Shown here piece after piece: positions 7,916 through 17,092 of a stretch of DNA of 64,000 nucleotides. The position numbers and the translations under genes were made by a program. A model generated the notes under the pieces. The model ran no database searches. It had not been told where the DNA came from and saw only the letters and a list, made by a program, of their open reading frames with translations. Source of the stretch: Calditrichia bacterium (GTDB taxonomy: Bacteria > Calditrichota > Calditrichia > RBG-13-44-9 > J075); NCBI GenBank assembly GCA_028284905.1, contig JANQQU010000012.1, forward strand, positions 248,001-312,000, written 5' to 3'. The number at the start of each line of letters is the position of its first letter. Within the stretch, counting starts at the first letter, position 1.

Positions 7916-8866
7916 ATGAAGCAGCAGAAGACGATTGTGGTTGCATTGGGTGGGAATGCGATTACCCGGGAAAATCAGATTGGGACGATTGATGAACAAT
8001 TTGCCAACACCCGGCAAAGCCTGGAGGGAATTGCCGCCCTGGTGCATCTTGGATATAATGTGTTGATTACCCATGGTAACGGTCCGCAAATCGGTAACGA
8101 ACTGATTCGCGTGGAAGAGGCTGGTAATTTGGTGCCAACATTACCGCTCGGTGTTCTAGTCGGCGATACCGAAGGGGGCATGGGATATATGATCGAACAA
8201 TGTTTGATCAACGTTCTCAAAGATGCCAATATTGAGCGGGAAACCTGTTGCCTGGTCACCCAGGTGATGATTGATCCAAACGATCCGGCCATTGCCAATC
8301 CCGCTAAATACGTGGGACCTTTTTACACAGCGGAAGAAGCTGCAGAATTGAAAAAGACGCGGGGATGGAATATTAAGGAAGATCGCGGCCGTGGCTTTCG
8401 CCGGGTAGTGCCATCCCCAACCCCTTTAAGCATCGTTCAGAAAGATGTTATTCGCAAACTGGTTAAGCATCAGGTGTTGGTGATCGCCGCTGGCGGTGGC
8501 GGTATTCCGGTCTTTCAGGCGGAAAATGGTTGGCTGGAAGGCCTCGATGGGGTGATAGATAAAGATCTCGCCTCCGCATTGCTCGGTAATGAAGTTGGCG
8601 CAGGGGAGCTGATGATCCTTACCGGTGTCGATCAGGTCGCAATTAACTTTCGGCAACCGGACGAGCAGTATCTGGATCGAATGACTGTTTCGGAAGCCCG
8701 GAAATACCTGGATGAAGGACAATTTCCACCCGGCAGCATGGGGCCGAAAATCAAAGCGGCGATCCGTTTTCTGGAAGGTGGGGGCGAGAAGGTAACGATT
8801 ACCTCCATCGAAAAATCCGGGGAAGTGCTGCAGGGAGATGTTGGGACAGTTATTGTGAATGATTAG
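7916..8866 (+). CDS. arcC: carbamate kinase
   Basis: A 316-residue cytoplasmic amino-acid-kinase-family enzyme that interconverts carbamoyl phosphate + ADP and carbamate + ATP (ArcC). The N-terminus IVVALGGNAI and the segment THGNGPQIGNEL are diagnostic for carbamate kinase. GRGFRRVVPSPTPLSI, AAGGGGIPV, VIDKDLASALL and TGVDQVAINF follow in family order, and MGPKIKAA with FLEGGGEKVTITS close the protein. I place the start at ATG 7916, with AGGAG at 7904-7908; a TTG at 7892 would add eight residues that the family does not have. No arginine deiminase or ornithine transcarbamylase gene lies beside it, so the usual arcABC context is missing here. It may serve another carbamoyl-phosphate-yielding pathway. 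Confidence 0.93.
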   Translation: MKQQKTIVVALGGNAITRENQIGTIDEQFANTRQSLEGIAALVHLGYNVLITHGNGPQIGNELIRVEEAGNLVPTLPLGVLVGDTEGGMGYMIEQCLINVLKDANIERETCCLVTQVMIDPNDPAIANPAKYVGPFYTAEEAAELKKTRGWNIKEDRGRGFRRVVPSPTPLSIVQKDVIRKLVKHQVLVIAAGGGGIPVFQAENGWLEGLDGVIDKDLASALLGNEVGAGELMILTGVDQVAINFRQPDEQYLDRMTVSEARKYLDEGQFPPGSMGPKIKAAIRFLEGGGEKVTITSIEKSGEVLQGDVGTVIVND

Positions 8867-9007
8867 TATATTCATCGCTGCTGTGTTCCCCATCATAGAG
8901 AATTTCGAATTACCCGGCTATTTTGATATTGGTAATACCGGAGATATTTTTTCGATAATTCAGCTTATCTTTCTGTAGCATACACTTTTAAAATCAATTA
9001 GGCGCGT

Positions 9008-10726
9008 ATGGATACCAGTGATACAAAGAAGCATCGCAGGACCAGCAGCCGTACGATTAGATTCTATCCGCAAATTATTCCTGCTAAAGTTTTCAACTTT
9101 TCGATCGTTATAAATGCGACGATCCTCTTCCTTGCGTTTCAGTACGCATTTGCTCAGACAGGCAAGAGCAACGTTCGGGTTTCCGGGGAAGTCGGCGCGT
9201 TTTTCGAAGCATACGACGCCAGCGGCATCGAAGCGCGCCAACCGGATAACACCTGGCATCTCTATGCCCGACCGACGGTTCATTTGGGTGGCATCAGCTT
9301 GCCTTTCGAGTTTTTTCTTTCCAGCGAGGACAAGGAATTTCGTCAGCCCGCCAATCGTTTTTCCATTCAGCCCACCTGGCAATGGGGAAATCTTTCCCTG
9401 GGCGATTTCCATCGGCGCTATTCCCGTTTTAGTTTGAATGGCACTCGTCTGCGCGGCGGCGGTTTTTTTCTGGAACCGGGGCTGTTCCGGATTTCAGTCT
9501 CGATTGGTGAAAACCAGCGTTCGCTGACGCAGGAGAACCAGGTTAATTCTCCGGGCGCGTTCCAGCGAATGATCTATGCGGCGAAAATCGGGGTGGGGGA
9601 TGAAAAACGATCTTACCTGGATATCAACTTACTGAAGGCGGAAGATGACACCACCAGCGCGGAAGCGTCTCGAGCACTGCAAGCTCATGAAAATCTGGTC
9701 GCGTCGCTGAATGGAAAGCTGGTGCTTTTTCAACGTAAGCTGGAAATATCCGGAGAGGCAGCCGGCGCGGCATTTAGCCGGGATCTACGTGCTTCAACAT
9801 TTGACAACGATGAAATCCCCGAGTTCCTCACCGACATTTTTACCCCACGTCTCAGCTCCCGCTTCAGTACCGCATTTAACGGGAAAGTGGTTTATAAAGA
9901 CCGTAAATCTTCACTGGAAACCAATTATATGCGGGTTAATCCCGGCTTCGTTTCCCTGGGGGTTCCCTCATTGTTCGATGATCAGGAAGAATGGCAGATC
10001 AAACCAATGTTTCGGTTAATGAAAAATCGTCTGCAGATCCGCTCGTTTTATTCCCGGCGGCAGGATAACCTGAGTGGAGAAAAACGATTTACCACCGAAC
10101 GGCAGCGGATGCAATTTGCAACGACCTACCGGCCAACTCGCCAAATTTCGCTTACCAGCAGCATGCAATGGTATGATATGGAAAATGATGCCCCGAGCGA
10201 TGCCGGTAAACTGGAATATCACAATCGTTCATTCTCTTTCCAGCCAAGCGTTAACTTTTCAACGGGAAGCATTGCGCATGTGCTGGTGAGCGCTTACCAA
10301 TATCAAAGCGCGGAAAACAGTTTCGGTAATGTCGCGGATTCGCTAGGATTGGAGTTTCACTACTTTAATTTTAACTGGACCGGGAATATTACCCGGCAAT
10401 TTTCCCTCACTTCCGGTTTTATCTACCAGGATAATAACGGTGGCTTTTTGGAAAGCGACATTCAGACCTATTCCCTCGGAGGCAATGCCCGTTTAATGCA
10501 AAATCGACTGATTGCTTCCAGTACTGTTAGCCTGACGAACAGTAACTTTCAATCCCAGCCGGAAGGGGAGCGGATCGGTGTTCGGGGTTCCTTAACTTTC
10601 CGGGCCAGCCCAAAAGATCGCTTTATCTTGAATTTCCGCAATATGGAAATTAAAAGAAACACGCAGTTCCTGAACAATAATTTTACTGAACTACGCGCCA
10701 GCTTACGCTATAGCCGGCGGTTATAA
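9008..10726 (+). CDS. putative outer-membrane beta-barrel protein
   Basis: A 572-residue protein. It has a long basic N-terminus, then a hydrophobic stretch (about residues 30-49) ending in YAFAQ, a good signal-peptidase site. The rest is almost wholly alternating hydrophobic/polar beta strands with many aromatic residues (LYARPTVHLGG, FSLTSGFIYQDNNG, ASLRYSRRL). The last residues form a strand ending near the terminus, as in integral barrels. No known enzyme or TonB box is seen. It is followed 100 nt later by a gene for a large secreted coiled-coil protein, and the pair may form one surface complex. The start has only a weak AGG upstream, and the N-terminal extension before the signal is longer than usual. 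The family could not be named. Confidence 0.65.
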   Translation: MDTSDTKKHRRTSSRTIRFYPQIIPAKVFNFSIVINATILFLAFQYAFAQTGKSNVRVSGEVGAFFEAYDASGIEARQPDNTWHLYARPTVHLGGISLPFEFFLSSEDKEFRQPANRFSIQPTWQWGNLSLGDFHRRYSRFSLNGTRLRGGGFFLEPGLFRISVSIGENQRSLTQENQVNSPGAFQRMIYAAKIGVGDEKRSYLDINLLKAEDDTTSAEASRALQAHENLVASLNGKLVLFQRKLEISGEAAGAAFSRDLRASTFDNDEIPEFLTDIFTPRLSSRFSTAFNGKVVYKDRKSSLETNYMRVNPGFVSLGVPSLFDDQEEWQIKPMFRLMKNRLQIRSFYSRRQDNLSGEKRFTTERQRMQFATTYRPTRQISLTSSMQWYDMENDAPSDAGKLEYHNRSFSFQPSVNFSTGSIAHVLVSAYQYQSAENSFGNVADSLGLEFHYFNFNWTGNITRQFSLTSGFIYQDNNGGFLESDIQTYSLGGNARLMQNRLIASSTVSLTNSNFQSQPEGERIGVRGSLTFRASPKDRFILNFRNMEIKRNTQFLNNNFTELRASLRYSRRL

Positions 10727-10826
10727 TCAAGATGAGAATTACAGATTGAATTTGGCTGCGAATTTCACAGATTGATCAAGAATCGTAGCAATCCATTGAT
10801 GCTTCAATTTGTAAGAGGAGTGGATG

Positions 10827-13784
10827 ATGAGAAATTTTACCGTAAAGTCCGTTTCGGGGATTTTGCTAAAACCATTTTTAATGATGACCGCTGTGTTAGT
10901 GTTCTTCGGGGGAAATATTGCTGCGCAGACCGGGTCGTTACAATTGATGGTGATGATTTCTCCGAATGTCTCACCGTATATCTCCGACTGGGAAACCGAT
11001 CCGAATATGGTGATCGCCCGGATCAACAGCCTCACAAATCAGAACGTCGGGGTTATTTTGGCGGTTAGCGTTAATAGCAGCCGTTATGGAGAGGTGTTTA
11101 ACGGGGAAAGCCCGCCGATGATTGTCAATGCCAGCGATGTTATGGATGTCGCTACACCGGACCTGGTCGCCTGGAACGATATTAACTACAACGAGGCGCT
11201 GGAGCAGCAGATTTTCCAAACCGGCCGCATTCCGGAAGATGATTATGAGTTATGTGTGCAGTTATTCTCGGCGGATACCCGCGAATTACTGGATGAACAG
11301 TGTCAGAATTTCCAAATCTTTATTCCGGAACCGCCGTCACTGGTTATGCCCGGAGATAATGAGATTATAGATAATCCTTTTCTCACCTTCCAATGCACCC
11401 CGATTATCTGGCACCCCGGTCATCCTGCGATTGTGTTGATCCGCATCGCTCCCTTGCGGGATGGGCAAACCCCGGAACAAGCCATCGAAGGCAACGTCCC
11501 GCACTTTGAAGGGGAAATGCCCGGGGGCACAACGCTGATTTATCCTCCGGAGGGTTTGCCGTTTGAACCGGGAGAATCCTACGTCTGGCAAGTGCAAGCG
11601 GTTGATCAGAATGGCACGCCGATTGGAGAGAACGGCGGGCGGAGTGAAATCTGGCAGTTTATCTTTCAACCTGAGCAGGGCGGTGTCGCCGTTGTTGCAG
11701 CGGGTGAACCGGATGTGGTGATTTGCCAATGGGATGATCGCTACTTCCTGTTGCCGCGGGAAATCTGCGAATCCCTGAACGGTATTCCCGGAGGCAGTTA
11801 TCAGGTTGGTGATGATACTTTAGCAACAGTAGCGCCGGGAAAATTCAATGTGCGTTGGGCATCGCCACCAGCGGTGGTTTTACCGGATGAGCAAACGATT
11901 ATAGAAGCAAAATCCGCTGTAGAAGCGGATGAAATTTCAGCTGCCGCTTTTGCCTATCGGGACATCGGGGATACGAGCTGGACGGAGATCGCCAGTGATG
12001 GTGATGGCAGCGATGGCTTCAGCGCTACCTGGCCGCTGGCAGACTTAGCACCGGGCGTTTACGAAACCCGGGTCGGCGCGGTGAACGGGCGTCAGCAATA
12101 TCATGAAGTGAGCGTCCTGACGGCAAAATACCCATTGCTAAATATCGACGCCGGTAGTCCGATCGGGCAAAACATTCAACAAGCAAACAAGCCTGGCTTA
12201 ATTGCTGATGTGGAAGCTTCTACCCGGCAGGGCTGGCAAGGAGTTAATCAACGGAACCGCCAGCAGGCCGCGAACCGCTTTGCAAAGCTGGATCCCGAGG
12301 CGAAACGCCGGGCGGAGTTGGCAGCGAAACGGGATAAAATGCAGGAGCTATTAAATCAGTTAGTAAAAATTGATAGCTTGCTGGAAGCAGTGCCAAACAC
12401 CTACAAACCGAAAATCCGCGCAGCCATGGATGCTCTCAAAAAACTGCCCGCTCCACCGCCCGGTAGTTCGATTCAAGCTGAAGTCGATAAAGCAAAAGCG
12501 CTCTCGGATTCCTGTAAAGCAAAACTGGATAAACTGAAAAAAGAACAGGCGGATCTGGAAAAAGAACGGGATGATCTGAAAAAGCAGCAGGACGATCTCC
12601 TCAAGCAGATGGACGATTTGCATCATAGTAACGGCTACACCGGAGGACACGGCTGGTATAGCAGCGGTAGCTATCATTGGGGATATGTGAAAGGGGGCAA
12701 GAGTGGGTTGCCCTACGGAACACCGGCTTATAATCAGTATACCGACATCAAGAATCAGTTGAAAGATTTAAACAAGCGTTATAAAAATGTCCTAGACAAA
12801 TTAAAGGATTACCCGGATCGCATTAAGAAGGCAGAAGAGGAATGCCGTAAGCTGGCGAAAGCGTTGCAAAATGCCCAGAAGATTAAAACCAAGCAGGATA
12901 TGGCTACGGCACAAATGAACGACTGTGCCCGCCAGATTCACTCCTTGCTGCAGACCCTGGCACAATGGTGCAAAGCTAATCCGGGACTTTGTACTTTCAA
13001 AGATCTCCTCGATCGCCTGATGCAAACTTCACCGCAGGATGCGGCTGGCTGGAACCAGTTCTGGGCGGATTTCAACCAGTTGATTAATGCCAAGAAAGCC
13101 GTTGAGCGGGATCTGAAGAAGAAGATCGGGGAAGCCGATGATGAAATTAAAGGCATCGATGATGCCGCGCAGGCAGCGGCCGATGCGGAACGGAAACGGA
13201 AGGAAGAGGAAGAACGCCTGAAAAAATTGATGGGTGATGGTCCGCCAATGCCGTCCCCAAAAGAAATCCCGGAAGAAAAACTGGTTTTTGGACTGACGGA
13301 TTATTTCCGCGAACTGGCTCTCGATGCCAACCTGAATCCGAATGATTGCAAAAACAAGTGTCTACTGGCAATGGATGATATTCTCGGCAATAATTACGCG
13401 GAGTTGCTGCGCGGCGTCGCCAATGCCGCCTGGATGGGGGCAATTAAGGCAATGTTAAGCATGACCGGCCTCTCATTTCTACCCAGTGCGATTGCCGGGT
13501 TTGTTTCCGGCCAGTTGCTGAAGCTGGTGAACTCCCCGGATCTGGTGCCATTTGGAGGATTGAATAATTATCATTACAAATACAGCGGACTTAAACGGGG
13601 GCAGAGGGTCGATATCGATTGCAAGATAAATGCTTCTTTTTTCTTTAATCCGAAGACCTGTTATGTCCGTGGTTTTGTGACTTGCAAGTGCTGTGGAGAA
13701 GAGAAGCTGCTCTTCGTAAAATACAAAGTTAACGAAGAAGGATATCCGGTGGATGGCACGAAGGTTTCCCGCTGGATGAACTAG
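10827..13784 (+). CDS. large secreted protein: Ig-like/TANFOR-like N-terminus, coiled coil, Cys-containing C-terminus
   Basis: About 985 residues. A signal peptide ends near residue 36 (GGNIAAQ). Residues 37-165 (SPYISDWETDPN to CQNFQI) resemble the region in Bacteroidota proteins called TANFOR, and are followed by FN3/Ig-like segments to about residue 430. Residues 475-600 and 640-720 are strongly heptad-like and charged (KKEQADLEKERDDLKKQQDD). They are split by a Gly/Tyr/His-rich insert at roughly 600-640. A third charged helix (ADAERKRKEEEERLKK) precedes a C-terminal domain (830-985) with a hydrophobic helix, a DCKNKC pair and a CKCC motif. GAGGAG ends 6 nt before ATG 10827; ATG 10824 is possible but close to it. 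It probably works with the upstream barrel at the cell surface. Function unknown. Confidence 0.6.
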   Translation: MRNFTVKSVSGILLKPFLMMTAVLVFFGGNIAAQTGSLQLMVMISPNVSPYISDWETDPNMVIARINSLTNQNVGVILAVSVNSSRYGEVFNGESPPMIVNASDVMDVATPDLVAWNDINYNEALEQQIFQTGRIPEDDYELCVQLFSADTRELLDEQCQNFQIFIPEPPSLVMPGDNEIIDNPFLTFQCTPIIWHPGHPAIVLIRIAPLRDGQTPEQAIEGNVPHFEGEMPGGTTLIYPPEGLPFEPGESYVWQVQAVDQNGTPIGENGGRSEIWQFIFQPEQGGVAVVAAGEPDVVICQWDDRYFLLPREICESLNGIPGGSYQVGDDTLATVAPGKFNVRWASPPAVVLPDEQTIIEAKSAVEADEISAAAFAYRDIGDTSWTEIASDGDGSDGFSATWPLADLAPGVYETRVGAVNGRQQYHEVSVLTAKYPLLNIDAGSPIGQNIQQANKPGLIADVEASTRQGWQGVNQRNRQQAANRFAKLDPEAKRRAELAAKRDKMQELLNQLVKIDSLLEAVPNTYKPKIRAAMDALKKLPAPPPGSSIQAEVDKAKALSDSCKAKLDKLKKEQADLEKERDDLKKQQDDLLKQMDDLHHSNGYTGGHGWYSSGSYHWGYVKGGKSGLPYGTPAYNQYTDIKNQLKDLNKRYKNVLDKLKDYPDRIKKAEEECRKLAKALQNAQKIKTKQDMATAQMNDCARQIHSLLQTLAQWCKANPGLCTFKDLLDRLMQTSPQDAAGWNQFWADFNQLINAKKAVERDLKKKIGEADDEIKGIDDAAQAAADAERKRKEEEERLKKLMGDGPPMPSPKEIPEEKLVFGLTDYFRELALDANLNPNDCKNKCLLAMDDILGNNYAELLRGVANAAWMGAIKAMLSMTGLSFLPSAIAGFVSGQLLKLVNSPDLVPFGGLNNYHYKYSGLKRGQRVDIDCKINASFFFNPKTCYVRGFVTCKCCGEEKLLFVKYKVNEEGYPVDGTKVSRWMN

Positions 13785-13848
13785 AAGCTGTCGATTCTGT
13801 ATTAAAAATAGATTTGGTTGAAACCGCACGCTTAAATCGCTAAATTGG

Positions 13849-13879
13849 GCGCGTCAAAATGAAATTGACGCGCTTTTTT
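13849..13879 (+). terminator. rho-independent terminator
   Basis: GCGCGTCAA (13849-13857) pairs perfectly with TTGACGCGC (13865-13873) around a 7-nt loop and is followed directly by TTTTTTA. It ends the barrel/coiled-coil unit 65 nt after its stop codon. Confidence 0.9.
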
Positions 13880-13991
13880 ATTATAATGCCGCAAATGATT
13901 GATCGGAGTACCATTTGGACTTACCGGCATATCTGAAATTCGAAAAAATTTTGAAAAATATATTTAAACGGTTAAACACAGGAGCAAGTTA

Positions 13992-15149
13992 ATGAATATT
14001 CACGAGTATCAGGCGAAAGATATTTTACGCAGTTATGGCGTAGCGGTGCCGGGTGGCAAAGTTGCCTTTAGTGCCGATGAAGCGGAAGCGATTGCGAAAG
14101 AAATGGGTGGTGATATCTTTGTTGTAAAGGCGCAGATTCATGCCGGTGGGCGTGGAAAAGGCGGTGGCGTTAAATTAGCAAAAAGTGTCGCAGAAGTACG
14201 TGAACTGGCAGATCAGATGCTTGGGATGACCCTGGTAACGCATCAGACTGGCCCGGAAGGTAAAACCGTTCACCGTGTGCTGATTGCCGAAGGCGTGGAT
14301 ATTGCTCGTGAATTATACCTGGGAATCGTGCTGGATCGTTCGGTTTCCAAGCTGGTCGTAATGGCTTCCACCGAAGGGGGAGTGGAGATCGAAACGGTTG
14401 CCGAAGAAACACCGGAGAAAATCTACAAGGAATATATCGACCCGCAAACTGACATGCAGCCTTTTCAGGCCCGCCGGCTTGCCTTTAAGCTGGGACTGGA
14501 AGGGGACCAAATCAAACATGCTACCAAATTTATTCTTCAATTATACAGCGCTTTTACCGAAACCGATGCTTCTTTGATGGAAATTAATCCGCTGGTGGTA
14601 ACACCGGCTGGTGAAGTGTTGGCCCTGGATGCAAAAATCGGTTTTGACGATAATGCCCTTTATCGCCACAAAAATATCGCTGAAATGCGCGATACTAACG
14701 AAGAAGATCCGCTGGAAGTTCGTGCATCCGAACATCATTTAAACTATATCAAGCTGGACGGTAACGTCGGTTGTATGGTCAATGGTGCTGGCCTGGCAAT
14801 GGCGACGATGGACATCATCAAACTTGCTGGTGGTATGCCGGCTAACTTCCTCGATGTCGGCGGCGGCGCAAATGTTGAGACCGTTCGCAATGGTTTCGAG
14901 ATTATTCTATCTGACCCCAATGTAAAAGCTGTTCTCGTAAATATCTTCGGTGGGATCGTTCGTTGTGACCGTGTCGCAAATGGGATTATCGAGGCTGCAA
15001 AGTCCATCGATCTGAGCGTACCGCTGGTGGTAAGATTGGAAGGCACCAATGCCAAGGAAGCACGTGAATTATTGGCAAATTCCGATATGAACTTTGAAGT
15101 TGCCAGTTCCCTGGAAGAGGCTGCAGAAAAAGTAGTTGCCTTAATCTGA
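13992..15149 (+). CDS. sucC: succinyl-CoA synthetase (ADP/GDP-forming) beta subunit
   Basis: A 385-residue ATP-grasp protein. With SucD it interconverts succinyl-CoA + ADP/GDP + Pi and succinate + CoA + ATP/GTP in the citric acid cycle. Family landmarks are [17 protein letters not shown] at the start, the nucleotide-binding loop [28 protein letters not shown] with the Mg ligands near residue 200, and [11 protein letters not shown] and [11 protein letters not shown]-like [16 protein letters not shown] in the CoA-ligase half. Length matches the usual 385-390. AGGAG lies 7 nt before the ATG. sucD follows after 56 nt, the standard order. A strong terminator at 13849-13879 precedes it, so its promoter must lie in 13880-13980. 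Confidence 0.97.
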   Translation: MNIHEYQAKDILRSYGVAVPGGKVAFSADEAEAIAKEMGGDIFVVKAQIHAGGRGKGGGVKLAKSVAEVRELADQMLGMTLVTHQTGPEGKTVHRVLIAEGVDIARELYLGIVLDRSVSKLVVMASTEGGVEIETVAEETPEKIYKEYIDPQTDMQPFQARRLAFKLGLEGDQIKHATKFILQLYSAFTETDASLMEINPLVVTPAGEVLALDAKIGFDDNALYRHKNIAEMRDTNEEDPLEVRASEHHLNYIKLDGNVGCMVNGAGLAMATMDIIKLAGGMPANFLDVGGGANVETVRNGFEIILSDPNVKAVLVNIFGGIVRCDRVANGIIEAAKSIDLSVPLVVRLEGTNAKEARELLANSDMNFEVASSLEEAAEKVVALI

Positions 15150-15205
15150 TCCCGTTGAATACGATTTTGATGAAAAAGAAAATTTGAAAAATAAAGAGGT
15201 GAAAA

Positions 15206-16081
15206 ATGAGCATTATTGTCGATGAAAACAGCCGGATTGTGGTTCAGGGAATCACCGGAAAAGAAGGTTCCTTCCACGCCGGACAGATGATAGAATATGG
15301 TACGAAAGTGGTCGCCGGAGTTACCCCGGGAAAAGGTGGCAGCAAATTTCAGGATAGCGTGCCGATTTATAACACCGTTAAAGAAGCTGTCGATGCAACG
15401 CAGGCAAATGTATCCATCGTATTTGTGCCTCCGAGATTTGCACCGGATGCCATCTACGAAGCAGCCGATGCCGGTGTGGAAACAGTGGTATGTATTACGG
15501 AAGGTATTCCCGCCCGCGATATGCTGAATGTCTATAACTATCTGAAGAGTACGAAAACCCGCATGATCGGTCCGAACTGCCCGGGCATTATGTCTCCGGG
15601 AAAATGCAAAGTGGGTATTATGCCGGCATTTATCCATGAGCAGGGCACGATTGGTGTCATCAGCCGTAGTGGTACCCTCACTTATGAAGCGGTGCATCAG
15701 CTGACTCGCGTCGGTCTGGGACAAACTACTTGTATCGGTATTGGTGGCGACCCGGTTATTGGCACTCGCTACATCGATTGCCTGGAACTCTTTAAAGATG
15801 ACGATGAAACCGAAGCAGTGATCATGATCGGTGAGATCGGCGGTACTGCGGAAGAAGAAGCAGCGGAATGGATCAAGGAGAATTTCAATAAGCCGGTTGT
15901 GGCATTTATTGCCGGCCAAACTGCTCCTCCCGGAAAACGTATGGGCCATGCCGGTGCGATCATCAGTGGTGGTAAAGGCACTGCTGCCGAGAAAATGGCT
16001 GCACTGCGTGCTGCTGGTATTCATGTTTGTGAAAGCCCGGCGGATATGGGGAAAACCGTTGCGAAGGTCTTAGGGAAATAG
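15206..16081 (+). CDS. sucD: succinyl-CoA synthetase alpha subunit
   Basis: A 291-residue partner of SucC. The N-terminal CoA-binding Rossmann domain shows [14 protein letters not shown] and [15 protein letters not shown] lies in the middle. The catalytic phosphohistidine sits in [14 protein letters not shown] near residue 252, and the ligase-domain glutamate in [11 protein letters not shown]. Length and motif order are normal for SucD. GAGGTG lies 7 nt before the ATG. It is co-transcribed with sucC and acts in the cytoplasm in the citric acid cycle. Confidence 0.97.
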   Translation: MSIIVDENSRIVVQGITGKEGSFHAGQMIEYGTKVVAGVTPGKGGSKFQDSVPIYNTVKEAVDATQANVSIVFVPPRFAPDAIYEAADAGVETVVCITEGIPARDMLNVYNYLKSTKTRMIGPNCPGIMSPGKCKVGIMPAFIHEQGTIGVISRSGTLTYEAVHQLTRVGLGQTTCIGIGGDPVIGTRYIDCLELFKDDDETEAVIMIGEIGGTAEEEAAEWIKENFNKPVVAFIAGQTAPPGKRMGHAGAIISGGKGTAAEKMAALRAAGIHVCESPADMGKTVAKVLGK

Positions 16082-16331
16082 ATCCCAGGTAATGTGAATT
16101 GCAAACTGAATGGCAGTTTCATTCAATGTCCAATATTCAACTCAAAATATCCAATGGCGAACGTAAGAACTAAAAAATGCCAACATTTGAGATGGCAAGA
16201 TACTTCGAAATTGGAAATTGAAAATTCGTCATTGATTATTCGTTTCTAATTAGGTTTGTGATTCTTAACAGATAATTATTAATAACTTGAATGGATAAAT
16301 ATCCACACTCAAATGAACAGGAGATTTTACA

Positions 16332-16751
16332 GTGGCAGAACGTACATACACAATGATTAAGCCGAAAAGTGTCGCTAATAATAATATTGGTAACATTGTT
16401 GCCAGAATTCAATCCGGCGGCTACAAAATCCTTGGCATGAAGATGGTTCAGCTTTCCAAGCAGGACGCAGAAAAATTCTATGCGATTCATGCCGAAAGAC
16501 CTTTTTATGGTGAATTGACAGATTTTATGAGCAGCGGCCCGATCGTTGCCATGGTTCTCGAAAAAGATAACTGTGTTGCTGATTATCGCGAATTTATTGG
16601 CGCGACTAATCCGGCAGAAGCAGCTGAAGGCACGATCCGCAGAGATTTTGGCACCGATATTCAGTGCAATGCTGTACATGCATCTGATTCTCTGGATAAT
16701 GCAGCGATTGAGATTGGTTTCTTCTTTTCGAATCGCGAACTGGTTGGTTAA
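16332..16751 (+). CDS. ndk: nucleoside diphosphate kinase
   Basis: A 139-residue enzyme that transfers the gamma phosphate between nucleoside tri- and diphosphates. Start at GTG 16332 with AGGAG at 16319-16323. Motifs: AERTYTMIKP at the N-terminus, HAERPFYGEL, SGPIVAMVLE, GATNPAEAAEGTIRRDFG, and the active-site histidine in NAVHASDS. Most family members have IKPDAV, but here the sequence is IKPKSV. That swap replaces the usual Asp-Ala and is a mild oddity away from the catalytic histidine. Length is normal. Followed by a strong terminator. Confidence 0.96.
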   Translation: MAERTYTMIKPKSVANNNIGNIVARIQSGGYKILGMKMVQLSKQDAEKFYAIHAERPFYGELTDFMSSGPIVAMVLEKDNCVADYREFIGATNPAEAAEGTIRRDFGTDIQCNAVHASDSLDNAAIEIGFFFSNRELVG

Positions 16752-17092
16752 TAAACTTACCAGCATTGATCTTTTCAAAAAGCTTGCCTGCGGGCAGGCT
16801 TTTTTTTTCGTATGAGATTTTTTATTGAAGCTACGGATTAGCACTGATTCACACAGAATTTAAAGTAATAAACAATGTTTCGTGCTGGGAAGAGCAGTGT
16901 CGTTTAGCCCTGGACGTCAGTCCGGGGCGGTCCCCGGATATCATCATTGCCTTTTTCCCGGATTTGTGATTATATTGCTTCGCTGTAAACAGATGAAAAT
17001 TGTCAGTTTGTTGTTGACAATGGCAGCCGGTGATATCAGATTGGTACGCGAACTGAAATACAAACAACTGTTTTGAGAAGTAAGGGGAAAAT
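16752..17092. other. 341-nt intergenic region between ndk and the nuclease-like lipoprotein
   Basis: The first 60 nt hold the ndk terminator. At 16908-16938 two hairpins share an arm and cannot form together: 16908-16915 with 16920-16927 (8 bp, one wobble), and 16921-16927 with 16932-16938 (7 GC-rich pairs). A perfect TTGACA at 17014-17019 overlaps an inverted repeat TTGTCA (17000-17005) / TGACAA (17015-17020), but no good -10 follows at 16-18 nt. GATATC occurs on both sides, at 16937 and 17032. The region looks regulatory; no gene is supported. Confidence 0.4.
16777..16808 (+). terminator. rho-independent terminator after ndk
   Basis: AGCTTGCC (16781-16788) pairs with GGCAGGCT (16793-16800, one G-T wobble) around a TGCG tetraloop. 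It is preceded by AAAA and followed by eight T residues. Confidence 0.93.

Noticed and set aside
13310-13784. C-terminal polymorphic-toxin domain in the coiled-coil protein
   Set aside because: It has a hydrophobic helix and Cys motifs, but no immunity gene follows (a terminator and sucC do) and no toxin motif is seen.
14744-16024. Long minus-strand open frame (426 codons) opposite sucC/sucD
   Set aside because: It overlaps two certain genes on the other strand and shows no family motif; such frames arise from codon bias opposite conserved genes.
16882-17076. Short open frame before the nuclease-like lipoprotein
   Set aside because: Covers the hairpin region, no RBS, no recognisable protein.
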